From positions 310,001 to 374,000 of the forward strand of contig NZ_FOAX01000002.1 of the NCBI RefSeq assembly GCF_900109775.1: a stretch of DNA of 64,000 nucleotides, given 5' to 3'. Each line of letters starts with the position of its first letter. The stretch's first letter is position 1. The position numbers and the translations under genes were made by a program. Below, in pieces: positions 29,896 to 40,239 of the stretch. The stretch comes from Pseudoxanthomonas sp. GM95 (lineage in GTDB: Bacteria; Pseudomonadota; Gammaproteobacteria; Xanthomonadales; Xanthomonadaceae). Below the pieces are notes generated by a model that saw nothing but the letters and a program-made list of their open reading frames with translations, had not been told where the DNA came from and did not search any database.

Positions 29896-31101
29896 TCACG
29901 CCACCGACGCGCGTGCCCTGCCTTCCAGCGTGACCGCCACGTACCACAGCGCCAGGCCGCCGGCGGCCATCGCCGCGCCGATGTAACCGGTGGAGGTGAG
30001 CCCGTAACCGGCGTCGATCGCCAGGCCGCCGAGTAGCGGGCCGAGCGCATTGGCGGCGTTGAAGGCGGCGTGGTTGGAGGCTGCGGCCAGGGTCTGCGCC
30101 TCGCCGGCCTCGTCCATCAGGCGCGTCTGCAGGGCCACGGCCAGCGCGCCGACGGTGCCGACCGCGACGATGCAGGGCAGGGCGGTCCACAGCGACAGCG
30201 CGGCGAAAGGAAATGCCAGGAAGATCACCACCGACCAGGCCAGCACGATGGCCGTGGCGCGGAACTTGAAGCGGTCCACCAGCTTGCCGCCGGCCACGTT
30301 GCCGATCACCGCGCCGACGCCGAACGCACCGACCGCCAGCGGCAACCACGACTCGCGCATGCCGGTGACCTGCACCAGCGTGGGCGCCATGTAGGTGAAC
30401 ACGCCGAACATGCCGGCGAACCCGATCGAGCCGATCAGCAGCGCCAGCCAGATCTGGGTGCGGTTGAAGGCGCGCAGCTCGCCCATCGGCGAACTGCGTG
30501 GCTCGCTCGGATCGCTGGGCAGGAAGCGCGCGATCATCAGCGCCGTGGCGATCGACAGCACGCTCACCAGCGCAAACGCCACGCGCCAGCTGATCAATTG
30601 GCCGAGCCAAGTGGTAAAGGGGTTGCCGACCAGGATCGAAATCGACAGGCCCAGCAACACCTTCGAGACCGCAACGCCGCGCTGCGCCGGCGGGCTGATC
30701 GCCGCGGCCACGAGCATCGCCACGCCAAAGTAGGCGCCATGCGGCAGGCCGGCGATGAAGCGCGCGACCAGCATCGTCGCGTAGTTGGTGCCGAACGCGC
30801 TGCCGAGATTGCCGACCGCATAGAAGCCCATGAAGGCCAGCAACAGGGTGCGCCGCGGAAAACGTGCGCCGAAGAACGCCAGGATCGGCGCACCGACCAC
30901 CACGCCGACCGCGTAGGCGCTGATGAGATGACCGACCTGGCTCTGGGTGATGGCCAGGCCGCGGCTGATTTCCAGCATCAGGCCCATGCTGGCGAACTCG
31001 CTGGTACCGATGGCGAATCCGCCCAGCGCCAGCGCCCACAGGATGAAATTGCGCTCGCGCGGGGACAGCCGGGCTGCCAGCGATTCAGGGGAGAGGGACA
31101 T
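29896..31101 (-). CDS. MFS transporter, AraJ/DHA1-like
   Basis: 401 residues from the ATG at 31101 (MSLSPESLAARLSPRERNF), with twelve predicted membrane helices. The helix 1 to loop 2-3 region (GGFAIGTSEFASMGLM, ISAYAVGVVVGAPILAFF) is typical of the AraJ/YdhP/YdeA group of proton-driven exporters. GNPFTTWLGQLISWRVAF lies in the middle region. The group exports sugars, arabinose-like compounds or drugs; no substrate can be assigned. The gene is divergent from the glycoside operon, sharing the 640-bp region 31102-31741. Confidence 0.82.
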   Translation of the reverse strand: MSLSPESLAARLSPRERNFILWALALGGFAIGTSEFASMGLMLEISRGLAITQSQVGHLISAYAVGVVVGAPILAFFGARFPRRTLLLAFMGFYAVGNLGSAFGTNYATMLVARFIAGLPHGAYFGVAMLVAAAISPPAQRGVAVSKVLLGLSISILVGNPFTTWLGQLISWRVAFALVSVLSIATALMIARFLPSDPSEPRSSPMGELRAFNRTQIWLALLIGSIGFAGMFGVFTYMAPTLVQVTGMRESWLPLAVGAFGVGAVIGNVAGGKLVDRFKFRATAIVLAWSVVIFLAFPFAALSLWTALPCIVAVGTVGALAVALQTRLMDEAGEAQTLAAASNHAAFNAANALGPLLGGLAIDAGYGLTSTGYIGAAMAAGGLALWYVAVTLEGRARASVA

Positions 31102-31510
31102 TGGGGGCTTGAGGAACGTGGGGGTGCACAGTATGCAAGCTCGACGTGTCAGTCCCCAGCAATCCACGTCAGGAAACGCATGGAATCGCGCGGAACACAG
31201 TGTTGATCGTCGTCCTCACGCGCGATGCGATCACGGGCGCGTGGTGATCGCTGGTCGGAATCTACCGTGCGCAATGCATCGAAGGTGGACGACTTCCATC
31301 AGATCGACACTTGCGTGATCGGCCGTCGGGTTGCGGAAGGAAAATCCCATGCGTTGGCGGCGCGCGCTGCGGTGCATGTCATTCCTGCTCCACCCGACGA
31401 ATCACGTGGCTTCCATGGCGCGATCCGCGAAAGATTCCATCTACGCTGAAGTGGTCGCGCATGGCCTGATTGTTGTTGCTTTGCAGCACGACGTTTTGAG
31501 CAAAAAGACC

Positions 31511-31538
31511 TTGCAATCAAGGGCGTGGCTGCTATCGT
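31511..31538 (+). promoter_or_regulatory. Candidate promoter of the plus-strand glycoside operon
   Basis: TTGCAA at 31511-31516 and TATCGT at 31533-31538 with a 16-bp spacer. Each matches consensus at four of six bases. The palindromic operator begins at the last base of the -10 box, a position where a bound repressor would block open-complex formation. Confidence 0.35.
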
Positions 31539-31551
31539 GCAATCGATTGCA
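31538..31551. promoter_or_regulatory. LacI-family operator, site 1
   Basis: Perfect 14-bp palindrome TGCAATCGATTGCA with the central CG typical of LacI/GalR operators. The identical palindrome recurs at 40161-40174 beside the lacI-type gene. These are the only two copies I found in the window, one at the outer end of each operon of the locus. Confidence 0.72.
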
Positions 31552-31741
31552 TGGGCGCGGCTCATGTAGGTCGCATCCGGTTGGGAGGCCGGTGAATGGC
31601 ACGACTCGATCACACGTCGATTTGCCGCAGCGGGCTTGCACCGCACGCCGCCTTTTGTTTTTTCGCCGGCTTTAAAACCTTTAAATCGCGCGGTGCCTGC
31701 GTTGCGCACGCGTTGTGTCGTGCAGCCCGAGGCTTATCCGC

Positions 31742-32614
<873 letters not shown>

Positions 32615-32647
32615 AACACCCGCACATCCACCCAGGGACATCTCCCC

Positions 32648-34333
32648 ATGGCAGACAACCACTACGACGCAATCGTCGTCGGATCCGGCATCAGCGGCGG
32701 CTGGGCCGCCAAGGAGCTGACAGAGAAAGGGCTGAAGGTCCTGATGCTCGAACGCGGCCGCAACATCGAGCACGTCAAGGACTACGTCAACGCGATGAAG
32801 GAGCCGTGGGACTTCCCGCATCGCAATGTGCCGACGGAAAAAATGAAGGCCGATCATCCGGTCCTCAAGCGCGACTATCCGCTGGAAGAAAACACCCACG
32901 GCATGTGGGCCGACGAGAAGGAATGCCCGTATACCGAGACCAAGCGCTTCGACTGGTTTCGTGGCTACCACGTGGGCGGGCGCTCGCTGATGTGGGGCCG
33001 GCAGAGCTATCGCTTCTCCGACCTGGATTTCGGCGCCAATGCGAAGGAAGGCATCGCCACCGATTGGCCGATCCGCTACGCCGACATCGCGCCGTGGTAC
33101 GACCATGCGGAGCGTTTCGCAGGGATTTCCGGCACCAATGAGGGGCTGGACGTGCTGCCCGATGGACAGTTCCTGCCGCCGATCCCGCTGAACATCGTCG
33201 AGAAGGACGTGGCCGCGCGCATCAAGAGCGCCTTCGGCGGCACGCGCCACATGATCCACTCGCGCACGGCCAACATCACCGAGCCCAAGGTCGACCAGGG
33301 CCGCGTCAACTGCCAGTACCGCAACAAGTGCATCCTGGGGTGCCCGTTCGGCGCGTATTTCTCGACGCAGTCGGCGACGCTGCCGGCGGCGATGAAGACC
33401 GGCAACCTGACCCTGCGTCCGTTCTCGATCGTCAAGGAAGTGCTCTACGACAAGGATCGCAAGCGCGCGCGCGGCGTGGAGATCATCGATGCCGAAACCG
33501 GCCAGACCTACGAATACACGGCCAGGATCGTGTTCCTCAATGCCTCGGCCTTCAACTCGACCTGGGTGCTGATGAACTCGGCCACGGAGGTGTGGGAGGG
33601 CGGGCTTGGCTCGTCCTCGGGCGAGCTGGGCCATAACGTCATGGACCATCACTTCCGCGTCGGTGCGTCCGGTCGCGTGGAGGGCTATGAAGACAAGTAC
33701 TACTTCGGCCGACGTCCGTGCGGGTTCTACGTACCGCGGTTCCGCAACGTCGGCAACGACAAGCGCGACTACGTGCGTGGCTTCGGCTACCAGGGCTCGG
33801 CCAGCCGCAGCGGCTGGTCGCGCGATATCGCCGAACTCAACATCGGCGCCGACCTCAAGCAGGCGCTGAGCGTTCCAGGTGACTGGAGCATCGGCATGAC
33901 GGCGTTCGGCGAGATGCTGCCGTACCACGACAACACCATCAGCCTGGATCGCAGCCGCAAGGACAAGTGGGGCCTGCCGGTACTGGCGATGGATGTCTCG
34001 CTGCGCGATAACGAGCTGGCGATGCGCAAGGACATGGGCGTGGATGCGGCTGAGATGCTGGAGGCCGCCGGCGTCAAGGACGTCAAGATCTACGAAAGCG
34101 ACTATGCGCCGGGCATGGGCATCCACGAGATGGGCACCGCGCGCATGGGCCGCGACCGCAAGAGCTCGGTGCTGAACATGCACAACCAGGTCTGGGACGC
34201 ACCCAACGTGTACGTCACCGATGGCGCCTGCATGACCTCCAGCGCCTGCGTGAATCCATCGCTGACCTACATGGCGTTGACCGCGCGCGCTGCCGATCAT
34301 GCCGTGCGCGAACTCAAGGCGGGGAACCTCTGA
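32648..34333 (+). CDS. GMC oxidoreductase, glucoside 3-dehydrogenase-like large subunit
   Basis: 561-residue FAD enzyme of the gluconate/glucose/glucoside dehydrogenase branch of the GMC family. The FAD motif is VVGSGISGGWAAKEL at about 9-23. GGRSLMWGRQSYRF near 110 is the second GMC signature. The C-terminus has HEMGTARMG and SSACVNPSLTYMAL, supplying the His and Asn of the active site. C222, C228 and C232 form C-x5-C-x3-C, the spacing known for the [3Fe-4S] cluster of Burkholderia FAD-glucose dehydrogenase. There is no signal peptide, so export would depend on the Tat signal of the small subunit encoded by the next gene (TGATG overlap). Oxidation at C3 of glycosides is inferred from the neighbours. 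Confidence 0.87.
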   Translation: MADNHYDAIVVGSGISGGWAAKELTEKGLKVLMLERGRNIEHVKDYVNAMKEPWDFPHRNVPTEKMKADHPVLKRDYPLEENTHGMWADEKECPYTETKRFDWFRGYHVGGRSLMWGRQSYRFSDLDFGANAKEGIATDWPIRYADIAPWYDHAERFAGISGTNEGLDVLPDGQFLPPIPLNIVEKDVAARIKSAFGGTRHMIHSRTANITEPKVDQGRVNCQYRNKCILGCPFGAYFSTQSATLPAAMKTGNLTLRPFSIVKEVLYDKDRKRARGVEIIDAETGQTYEYTARIVFLNASAFNSTWVLMNSATEVWEGGLGSSSGELGHNVMDHHFRVGASGRVEGYEDKYYFGRRPCGFYVPRFRNVGNDKRDYVRGFGYQGSASRSGWSRDIAELNIGADLKQALSVPGDWSIGMTAFGEMLPYHDNTISLDRSRKDKWGLPVLAMDVSLRDNELAMRKDMGVDAAEMLEAAGVKDVKIYESDYAPGMGIHEMGTARMGRDRKSSVLNMHNQVWDAPNVYVTDGACMTSSACVNPSLTYMALTARAADHAVRELKAGNL

Positions 34334-34917
34334 TGGAACGTCGCGCACTGCTCAAGATGATCGCCGCGGCGACCGGCATGGCGATGATCGGTCGTCCTGC
34401 GCTGGTGTTCGCCCAGGCGCAGTTGCCGGTGGCGCCGGCCAACAATGCGTTCTCGGCGGCCGAGGTGGCGATGCTGGACGAGATCGCCGAGACCATCCTC
34501 CCCAAGACCGACACGCCGGGCGCGAAGGATGCGGGCGTGGGTTTGTTCATGGCGCAATTCGTGACCGATTGCTACACGCCCGAACAGCAGGCGGTCTTCC
34601 GCGCGGGCCTGGCCGACCTGGACAAGCGGGCCAATGGTCGCTTCTTGCAGCTGACGCCGAAGGCGCGCGCCACGCTGCTGCGCAAGCTGGACGAGGAAGC
34701 CAAGGCCCAGGTGCTGGCCAACCAGGTGGTGCCGGAAGATGGCCAGCCACAGGCCCATACGCCGCATTACTTCACGATGTTCAAGCAGCTGACGCTCTTC
34801 AGCTTCTTCACCTCCGAAGTGGGGGCCAACCAGGTGCTGCGCTACGTCGCCGTGCCGGGCCGTTACGACGGCGACCTGCATTACGAACCAGGCACGCCGG
34901 CCTGGGCCACGAACTGA
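34333..34917 (+). CDS. Gluconate 2-dehydrogenase subunit 3 family protein
   Basis: 194-residue small subunit. It begins MERRALLKMIAAATGM, a twin-arginine signal with cleavage expected near VFAQAQ. The mature part matches the subunit 3 family (VAMLDEIAETILPKTDTPGA near 50). Such subunits bind the GMC large subunit, carry it through the Tat channel as a hitchhiker and keep it stable. Its ATG overlaps the large-subunit TGA, which fits equimolar synthesis. A cytochrome c subunit, usual in three-part dehydrogenases, is not encoded in the locus. Confidence 0.87.
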   Translation: MERRALLKMIAAATGMAMIGRPALVFAQAQLPVAPANNAFSAAEVAMLDEIAETILPKTDTPGAKDAGVGLFMAQFVTDCYTPEQQAVFRAGLADLDKRANGRFLQLTPKARATLLRKLDEEAKAQVLANQVVPEDGQPQAHTPHYFTMFKQLTLFSFFTSEVGANQVLRYVAVPGRYDGDLHYEPGTPAWATN

Positions 34918-34957
34918 CCGCATCCCTGCGCTTGCCTTGCATGTCTGGAGACCATCC

Positions 34958-35698
34958 ATGAAATCCATCGTTATCACCGGCTGCCTGATCGCCGTGATTC
35001 CCGCCCTGGCCCTGGCGCAAGCTGAGAGCAAGGGCGATCCGGCCAAGACCGAAGTGTGGAAACCCGTGCCCGCCGCAGTGGCCACGCCGCAGAACGCAGC
35101 GCCTTCCGATGCGGTGGTGCTGTTCGACGGCAAGGATCTGTCGGCCTGGGACGGCGAAGAAGGCGGCAAGCCGGCATGGACCGTGGCCGACGGCGCGGCC
35201 ACCGTGGTGCCCGGCGGCAAGGGCATCAAGACCAAGCGCAGCTTCTGCGATATCCAGCTGCACATCGAATGGCGCAGCCCGACCGAGACCAAGGGCTTCG
35301 AAGGCCAAGACCGCGGCAACAGCGGCATCTTCCTGCAGAACCTCTACGAGCTGCAGGTGCTGGACAGCTACAACAGCCCGACCTATTCCAACGGCCAGGC
35401 CGGCTCGATCTACAAGCAGGCGATCCCGCTGGTGAATGCGTCGCGCCCGCCGGGTGTGTGGCAGACCTACGACGTGATCTGGAAAGCCCCGCGTTTCTCC
35501 AAGGGCGGCGGACTGGAAGCGCCGGCGCGCATCACCGTGCTGCATAACGGCGTGCTGGTGCAGGACGACACGGTGCTGTCGGGCAAGACCGAATACATCG
35601 GCGCACCCTCGTACGCGCCGCACGGCTGCGCGCCGATCGCGCTGCAGGACCACCATTCGAAGGTCAGCTATCGCAACATCTGGGTGCGCGAGCTGTAA
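34958..35698 (+). CDS. Secreted DUF1080 protein, 3-keto-disaccharide hydrolase-like
   Basis: 246 residues from the ATG at 34958 (MKSIVITGCLIAVIPALALAQ), preceded by TCTGGAG. A Sec-type signal peptide ends near ALAQA. The mature part is a DUF1080 (3-keto-disaccharide hydrolase) domain with a concanavalin-like fold: VVLFDGKDLSAWDG, FCDIQLHIEWRSP, DRGNSGIFLQNLYELQVLDS and HHSKVSYRNIWVREL at the end. Members of the family cleave or hydrate 3-keto-glycosides made by glucoside 3-dehydrogenases. It is the last gene of the plus-strand operon and is followed by the shared terminator. Confidence 0.87.
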   Translation: MKSIVITGCLIAVIPALALAQAESKGDPAKTEVWKPVPAAVATPQNAAPSDAVVLFDGKDLSAWDGEEGGKPAWTVADGAATVVPGGKGIKTKRSFCDIQLHIEWRSPTETKGFEGQDRGNSGIFLQNLYELQVLDSYNSPTYSNGQAGSIYKQAIPLVNASRPPGVWQTYDVIWKAPRFSKGGGLEAPARITVLHNGVLVQDDTVLSGKTEYIGAPSYAPHGCAPIALQDHHSKVSYRNIWVREL

Positions 35699-35740
35699 GG
35701 CCGCGTGCCGCGCGCGGCGTGCAACGTGTTATGAGGCACA

Positions 35741-35771
35741 AAAAAGCGGCGCCCATCGGGCGCCGCTTTTT
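35741..35771. terminator. Bidirectional terminator between convergent glycoside operons
   Basis: Perfect 14-bp arms 35741-35754 and 35758-35771, AAAAAGCGGCGCCC and its complement, with a 3-nt loop (ATC). An A-run before and a T-run after the GC stem make a canonical intrinsic terminator on both strands. It serves the DUF1080 gene on the plus strand and the TIM-barrel gene on the minus strand. Confidence 0.92.
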
Positions 35772-35794
35772 CTTGGGCGATCGCGTGAGAAGCG

Positions 35795-36652
35795 TCAGCG
35801 CTTCACGTCGGCCGGCAGGTGTTCGACCAGGAACGTCGCGCCGATCTGGACGACCTTCGCAGGATCGATCGGATAGTCGTGCTCGATGATGTACCACTTC
35901 ACGCCTGCGCGATCTGCGGCCGGCAGGATCTTGTTCCAGTCCAGTACGCCGGTGCCCAGCGCTGCAAAGCCATGTTCTTCGATCGCCTGCCCCTTGGGCG
36001 CGTTGTCCTTGGCGTGCACGGCGATCACGCGGCCCTTGAGCTTGCCCAGGAACGCGGCCGGGTCGTAGCCCGCGCGCGCAACCCAGGCCAGGTCCAGCTC
36101 GGACTTCAGCGCGGGGCCGGCGCCCTGGAACATCAGCTCCAGGCCGGTCTTGTCGCCGAACTTGGCGAACTCGAAATCATGGTTGTGGTAGGCCAGCGTC
36201 ATGCCTTCGCTGTTGACCTTCTTCGCCAGTCCGCCCAGTTCCTTGCCTAGCGCGGTCCAGCCGGCGGCGTCCTTCGGGCGTTCTTCTTCCTGCAGGTAGG
36301 GCACGACGAGCACGTGGTTGCCGATCGCCTTGTTGAAGGCCACCACCGCGTCCGGGTCCTTGCGCAAATCGGCCAGCGGCGCGTGCGTGGAAATGGCCTG
36401 GATGCCGTACTGGCCGAGCAGGCGCTTGAGTTCGTCCGCGGTGACGTCCTGCGTGCCGACGGTTTCGACCGCGGTGACGCCAGCGTCGTGGACCAGCTTG
36501 AGCCGGTCTTCCAGCGAGGGAATGTTGCGCAGCGTGTACATCTGCACAGCGATGGGCAACTTGGCCGCAGTGGTTTCCTTGGCAAACGCAGGCAGCGCCG
36601 CGCATAGCAGCAGGGCAGCGGCCGCAGCGCGGCGGGGCAGGGTGAGTGTCAT
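35795..36652 (-). CDS. Exported sugar phosphate isomerase/epimerase-like protein
   Basis: 285 residues from the ATG at 36652, with AGGA just ahead. The signal peptide (PRRAAAAALLLCAALPAFA) is Sec-like with a paired arginine. The TIM barrel (IAVQMYTLRNIPSLEDRLKL; AVETVGTQ; LAYHNHDFEF; ELDLAWVARAG; VIAVHAKDNAPKG; YIIEHDYPID) has the usual Glu/Asp/His/Glu metal ligands of the IolE/DTE-like family. It ends the minus-strand operon, after the Gfo/Idh gene. A periplasmic keto-sugar isomerase, epimerase or hydratase is the likeliest role. It is only distantly similar to the other two TIM-barrel proteins of the locus. Confidence 0.83.
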   Translation of the reverse strand: MTLTLPRRAAAAALLLCAALPAFAKETTAAKLPIAVQMYTLRNIPSLEDRLKLVHDAGVTAVETVGTQDVTADELKRLLGQYGIQAISTHAPLADLRKDPDAVVAFNKAIGNHVLVVPYLQEEERPKDAAGWTALGKELGGLAKKVNSEGMTLAYHNHDFEFAKFGDKTGLELMFQGAGPALKSELDLAWVARAGYDPAAFLGKLKGRVIAVHAKDNAPKGQAIEEHGFAALGTGVLDWNKILPAADRAGVKWYIIEHDYPIDPAKVVQIGATFLVEHLPADVKR

Positions 36653-36696
36653 GGTGTCCTCCCAGATCAGATGACGATGGATGATGCGGAATCTGT

Positions 36697-37821
<1,125 letters not shown>

Positions 37822-37832
37822 CTTTCAACTCC

Positions 37833-39050
37833 TCAATGCGTCGAAGCCGCTGTTTGCGCCGCGGGCTTGTCGCGGAACAGCAGCAGGAAGGCGACCAGCA
37901 CCACGAACGCCACACCCGCCGGGAACAGCCAGATGTGCTGCCAGTCCGGGCCAGCGGCGGTGGTGTAGTGCTCCACGACCGCGCCAGACAGGAAGGTGCC
38001 GATCAACATGCCCACGCCATAGGTGGCCAGGGTGATGAAGCCCTGGGCGCTGCTGCGGAACGCCGGGCCGGCGTGCGCGTCGGTGTAGATCTGGCCAGTG
38101 ACGAAGAAGAAGTCGTAGCAGATGCCGTGCAGCACGATGCCCAGCACGAGCAGGGCGAAGCCGCCGCCCGCATCGCCATAGGCGAACAGCACATAGCGCA
38201 GCACCCACGCCGCCATGCCCAGCGCCAGCATCGCCTTGACGCCCAATCGCGCGAACAGGAACGGCATGGCCAGCATCAGCAGCACTTCGGACACCTGGCC
38301 CAGCGACTGCAGGCCGGCGGCGCCGCGCACGCCCAGGTCGTTGAGATAGGGGTTGGTGAAGTTGTAGTAGAACGACAGCGGGATGCAGATCGCGATCGAG
38401 GCCAGGAAGAACACCAGGTAGGCGCGCGACTTCAGCAGCCGCAGCGCGTCCAGGCCCAGGATCTGGCCGAGCTTGGCATTGCGCTGCTGCTCCAGCGGCG
38501 GCGTGTGCGGCAGGGTGAGTGCGTACAGGCCGAGCACCAGCGAGGCACCGGCGGCCATGCGGAAGGTGAGTTCCAGGCGATGCGCCTGTTCCCAGCCCAG
38601 CCAGCCGATCAGCACGCCAGCGATGATCCAGCCGATGCTGCCGGCCACGCGCACCGGCGGGAACTGCTTCTCGGGCACCTGCATGTGGCGCATCGCAATG
38701 CTGTTGGCCAGCCCCAGGGTCGGCATGAACAACAGCATGTAGCCCATCACGCAGGCGGCGAAGGTATCGAAGGTCGTGGCGACCGAGGCGCCCCACATCA
38801 GCACCGCGCCGGCCAGGTGCAGCACCGCCAGGATGCGCTGCGCGGCGAAGTAGCGGTCGGCGATCAGCCCGACCAGGAACGGCGCGACGATCGCACCGAT
38901 CGACTGGCTCAGGAAGGCCGTTGCCACCTGGCCGGCACTGGCCTGCAGCGGCCCCTGGACCAGGTACGTGCCCAGGGTGACGAACCACGCCCCCCAGATG
39001 AAGAACTGCAGGAACATCATCGCGCCCAGGCGCGACAGGGTGGACGTCAT
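37833..39050 (-). CDS. MFS transporter, nucleoside:H+ symporter-like
   Basis: 405 residues with twelve predicted helices. The start MFLQFFIWGAWFVTLGTYL and the GYMLLFMPTLGLANSIAMRH stretch are characteristic of the NupG/XapB nucleoside:proton symporter family. Many members in sugar-catabolic loci take up mono- or disaccharides instead. Here it probably imports the keto-sugar or monosaccharide released in the periplasm. It lies between the cytosolic TIM-barrel gene and the Gfo/Idh gene on the same strand. No TonB-dependent receptor is encoded nearby. Confidence 0.83.
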   Translation of the reverse strand: MTSTLSRLGAMMFLQFFIWGAWFVTLGTYLVQGPLQASAGQVATAFLSQSIGAIVAPFLVGLIADRYFAAQRILAVLHLAGAVLMWGASVATTFDTFAACVMGYMLLFMPTLGLANSIAMRHMQVPEKQFPPVRVAGSIGWIIAGVLIGWLGWEQAHRLELTFRMAAGASLVLGLYALTLPHTPPLEQQRNAKLGQILGLDALRLLKSRAYLVFFLASIAICIPLSFYYNFTNPYLNDLGVRGAAGLQSLGQVSEVLLMLAMPFLFARLGVKAMLALGMAAWVLRYVLFAYGDAGGGFALLVLGIVLHGICYDFFFVTGQIYTDAHAGPAFRSSAQGFITLATYGVGMLIGTFLSGAVVEHYTTAAGPDWQHIWLFPAGVAFVVLVAFLLLFRDKPAAQTAASTH

Positions 39051-39092
39051 GACTTCCCCTCCCAGGTCAGTGTTGAATCAGGCCAATGTGCG

Positions 39093-40145
39093 TCAGAGGC
39101 CCAGCAGGCCGCGCAGGGCGTCCGGGCTGGCGCCGCTGCCGGCGAAATCGTCGAAGGCGTGTTCGGTCACGCGGATGATGTGGTCGCGGATGAAGGCCGC
39201 GCCTTCGCGCGCGCCGTCCTCCGGATGCTTCAGGCAGCACTCCCATTCCAGTACCGCCCAGCCGGGGAAGTCGTACTGGGCGAACTTGGAGAAGATGGCT
39301 TTGAAGTCCACCTGACCATCGCCGAGCGAGCGGAAGCGGCCCGGGCGATCGATCCAGTTCTCGTAGCCGCCATACACGCCGCTGCGCGCACTGGGGCGGT
39401 ACTCGGCGTCCTTGACGTGGAAGATGCCAATGCGCGCGTGATAGCGGTCAATGAAGCCCAGGTAGTCCATCTGCTGCAGCAGCAGGTGGCTGGGGTCGTA
39501 GAGGATCTTGGCGCGCGGATGCTGGTCGACCACATCGAGAAAGCGCTCGAACGTCGCGCCGTCGTGCAGGTCCTCGCCCGGATGGATCTCGTAGCACAGG
39601 TCCACGCCGCACTCGTCAAACACATCGAGGATCGGGCGCCAGCGGCGGCCGAGTTCGGCGAAGGCTTCGTCCACCAGGCCAGCCGGGCGCTGCGGCCACG
39701 GATAGAAGTACGGCCACGCCAGCGCCCCGGAGAAGGTGGCGTGTGCGGTCAGGCCCAGGCGCTGGCTGGCCTTGGCGGCCAGCTTGACCTGCTCGACCGC
39801 CCAGGCCTGGCGCGCGGCCGGATTGCCGCGCTTGTCCTGCGGGGCGAAGCCATCGAACAACGTGTCGTACGCCGGGTGCACCGCCACCAGCTGGCCCTGC
39901 AGGTGCGTGGACAACTCGGTGATCTGCACGCCGTGCTTGTCCAGCATCGCGGCGATGTCGTCGCAATACGCCTGGCTCTGCGCGGCTTGTTCGAGGTCGA
40001 ACAGCTGCGGTGCGCTGGTGGGGATCTGCAGGCCGCGATAGCCCAGCCCGGCGGCCCATTGCGCCAGCGTGTCCAGCCGATCGAAGGGAGGCGTGTCACC
40101 GATGAACTGCGCCAGGAACAGCGCGGGACCCTTGAGCGTTTTCAT
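39093..40145 (-). CDS. Cytosolic sugar phosphate isomerase/epimerase-like protein
   Basis: 350 residues from the ATG at 40145 (MKTLKGPALFLAQFIGD), with no signal peptide. TIM-barrel fold with probable metal ligands Glu in VDLCYEIHPGEDL, Asp/His in ILYDPSHLLLQ, His in IGIFHVKDAEY and Glu in GWAVLEWECC. The C-terminal extension carries the CLKHPEDGAREGAAFI segment typical of a sugar isomerase subgroup found with Gfo/Idh dehydrogenases. It is the first gene of the minus-strand operon, and the operator lies 15-30 bp upstream of its ATG. Its substrate is probably the imported keto-sugar. Confidence 0.84.
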   Translation of the reverse strand: MKTLKGPALFLAQFIGDTPPFDRLDTLAQWAAGLGYRGLQIPTSAPQLFDLEQAAQSQAYCDDIAAMLDKHGVQITELSTHLQGQLVAVHPAYDTLFDGFAPQDKRGNPAARQAWAVEQVKLAAKASQRLGLTAHATFSGALAWPYFYPWPQRPAGLVDEAFAELGRRWRPILDVFDECGVDLCYEIHPGEDLHDGATFERFLDVVDQHPRAKILYDPSHLLLQQMDYLGFIDRYHARIGIFHVKDAEYRPSARSGVYGGYENWIDRPGRFRSLGDGQVDFKAIFSKFAQYDFPGWAVLEWECCLKHPEDGAREGAAFIRDHIIRVTEHAFDDFAGSGASPDALRGLLGL

Positions 40146-40159
40146 GCCAATCCGACTTG

Positions 40160-40175
40160 ATGCAATCGATTGCAT
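40160..40175. promoter_or_regulatory. LacI-family operator, site 2
   Basis: 16-bp perfect palindrome containing TGCAATCGATTGCA, identical in its 14-bp core to site 1. It lies 15 bp upstream of the minus-strand operon start codon and 64 bp upstream of the lacI-type ATG. A repressor here could control both the operon and its own gene. A weaker repeat, CGTTG-2-CAACG at 40204-40215, lies closer to the repressor gene. Confidence 0.75.
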
Positions 40176-40239
40176 GATCCTAGCATGCGATCATCGCCGC
40201 ACACGTTGTGCAACGCATCGACGCCTGCCGGACTGAGTT

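Larger units (their letters stand above)
31102..31741. other. Long regulatory region between divergent units
   Basis: 640 bp without a convincing gene between the MFS exporter and the glycoside operon. It contains the LacI-type operator at 31538-31551 and a candidate promoter over it. If transcription starts at that promoter, the mRNA has a leader of about 190 nt before the ATG at 31742. I see no recognised riboswitch fold. Confidence 0.6.
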
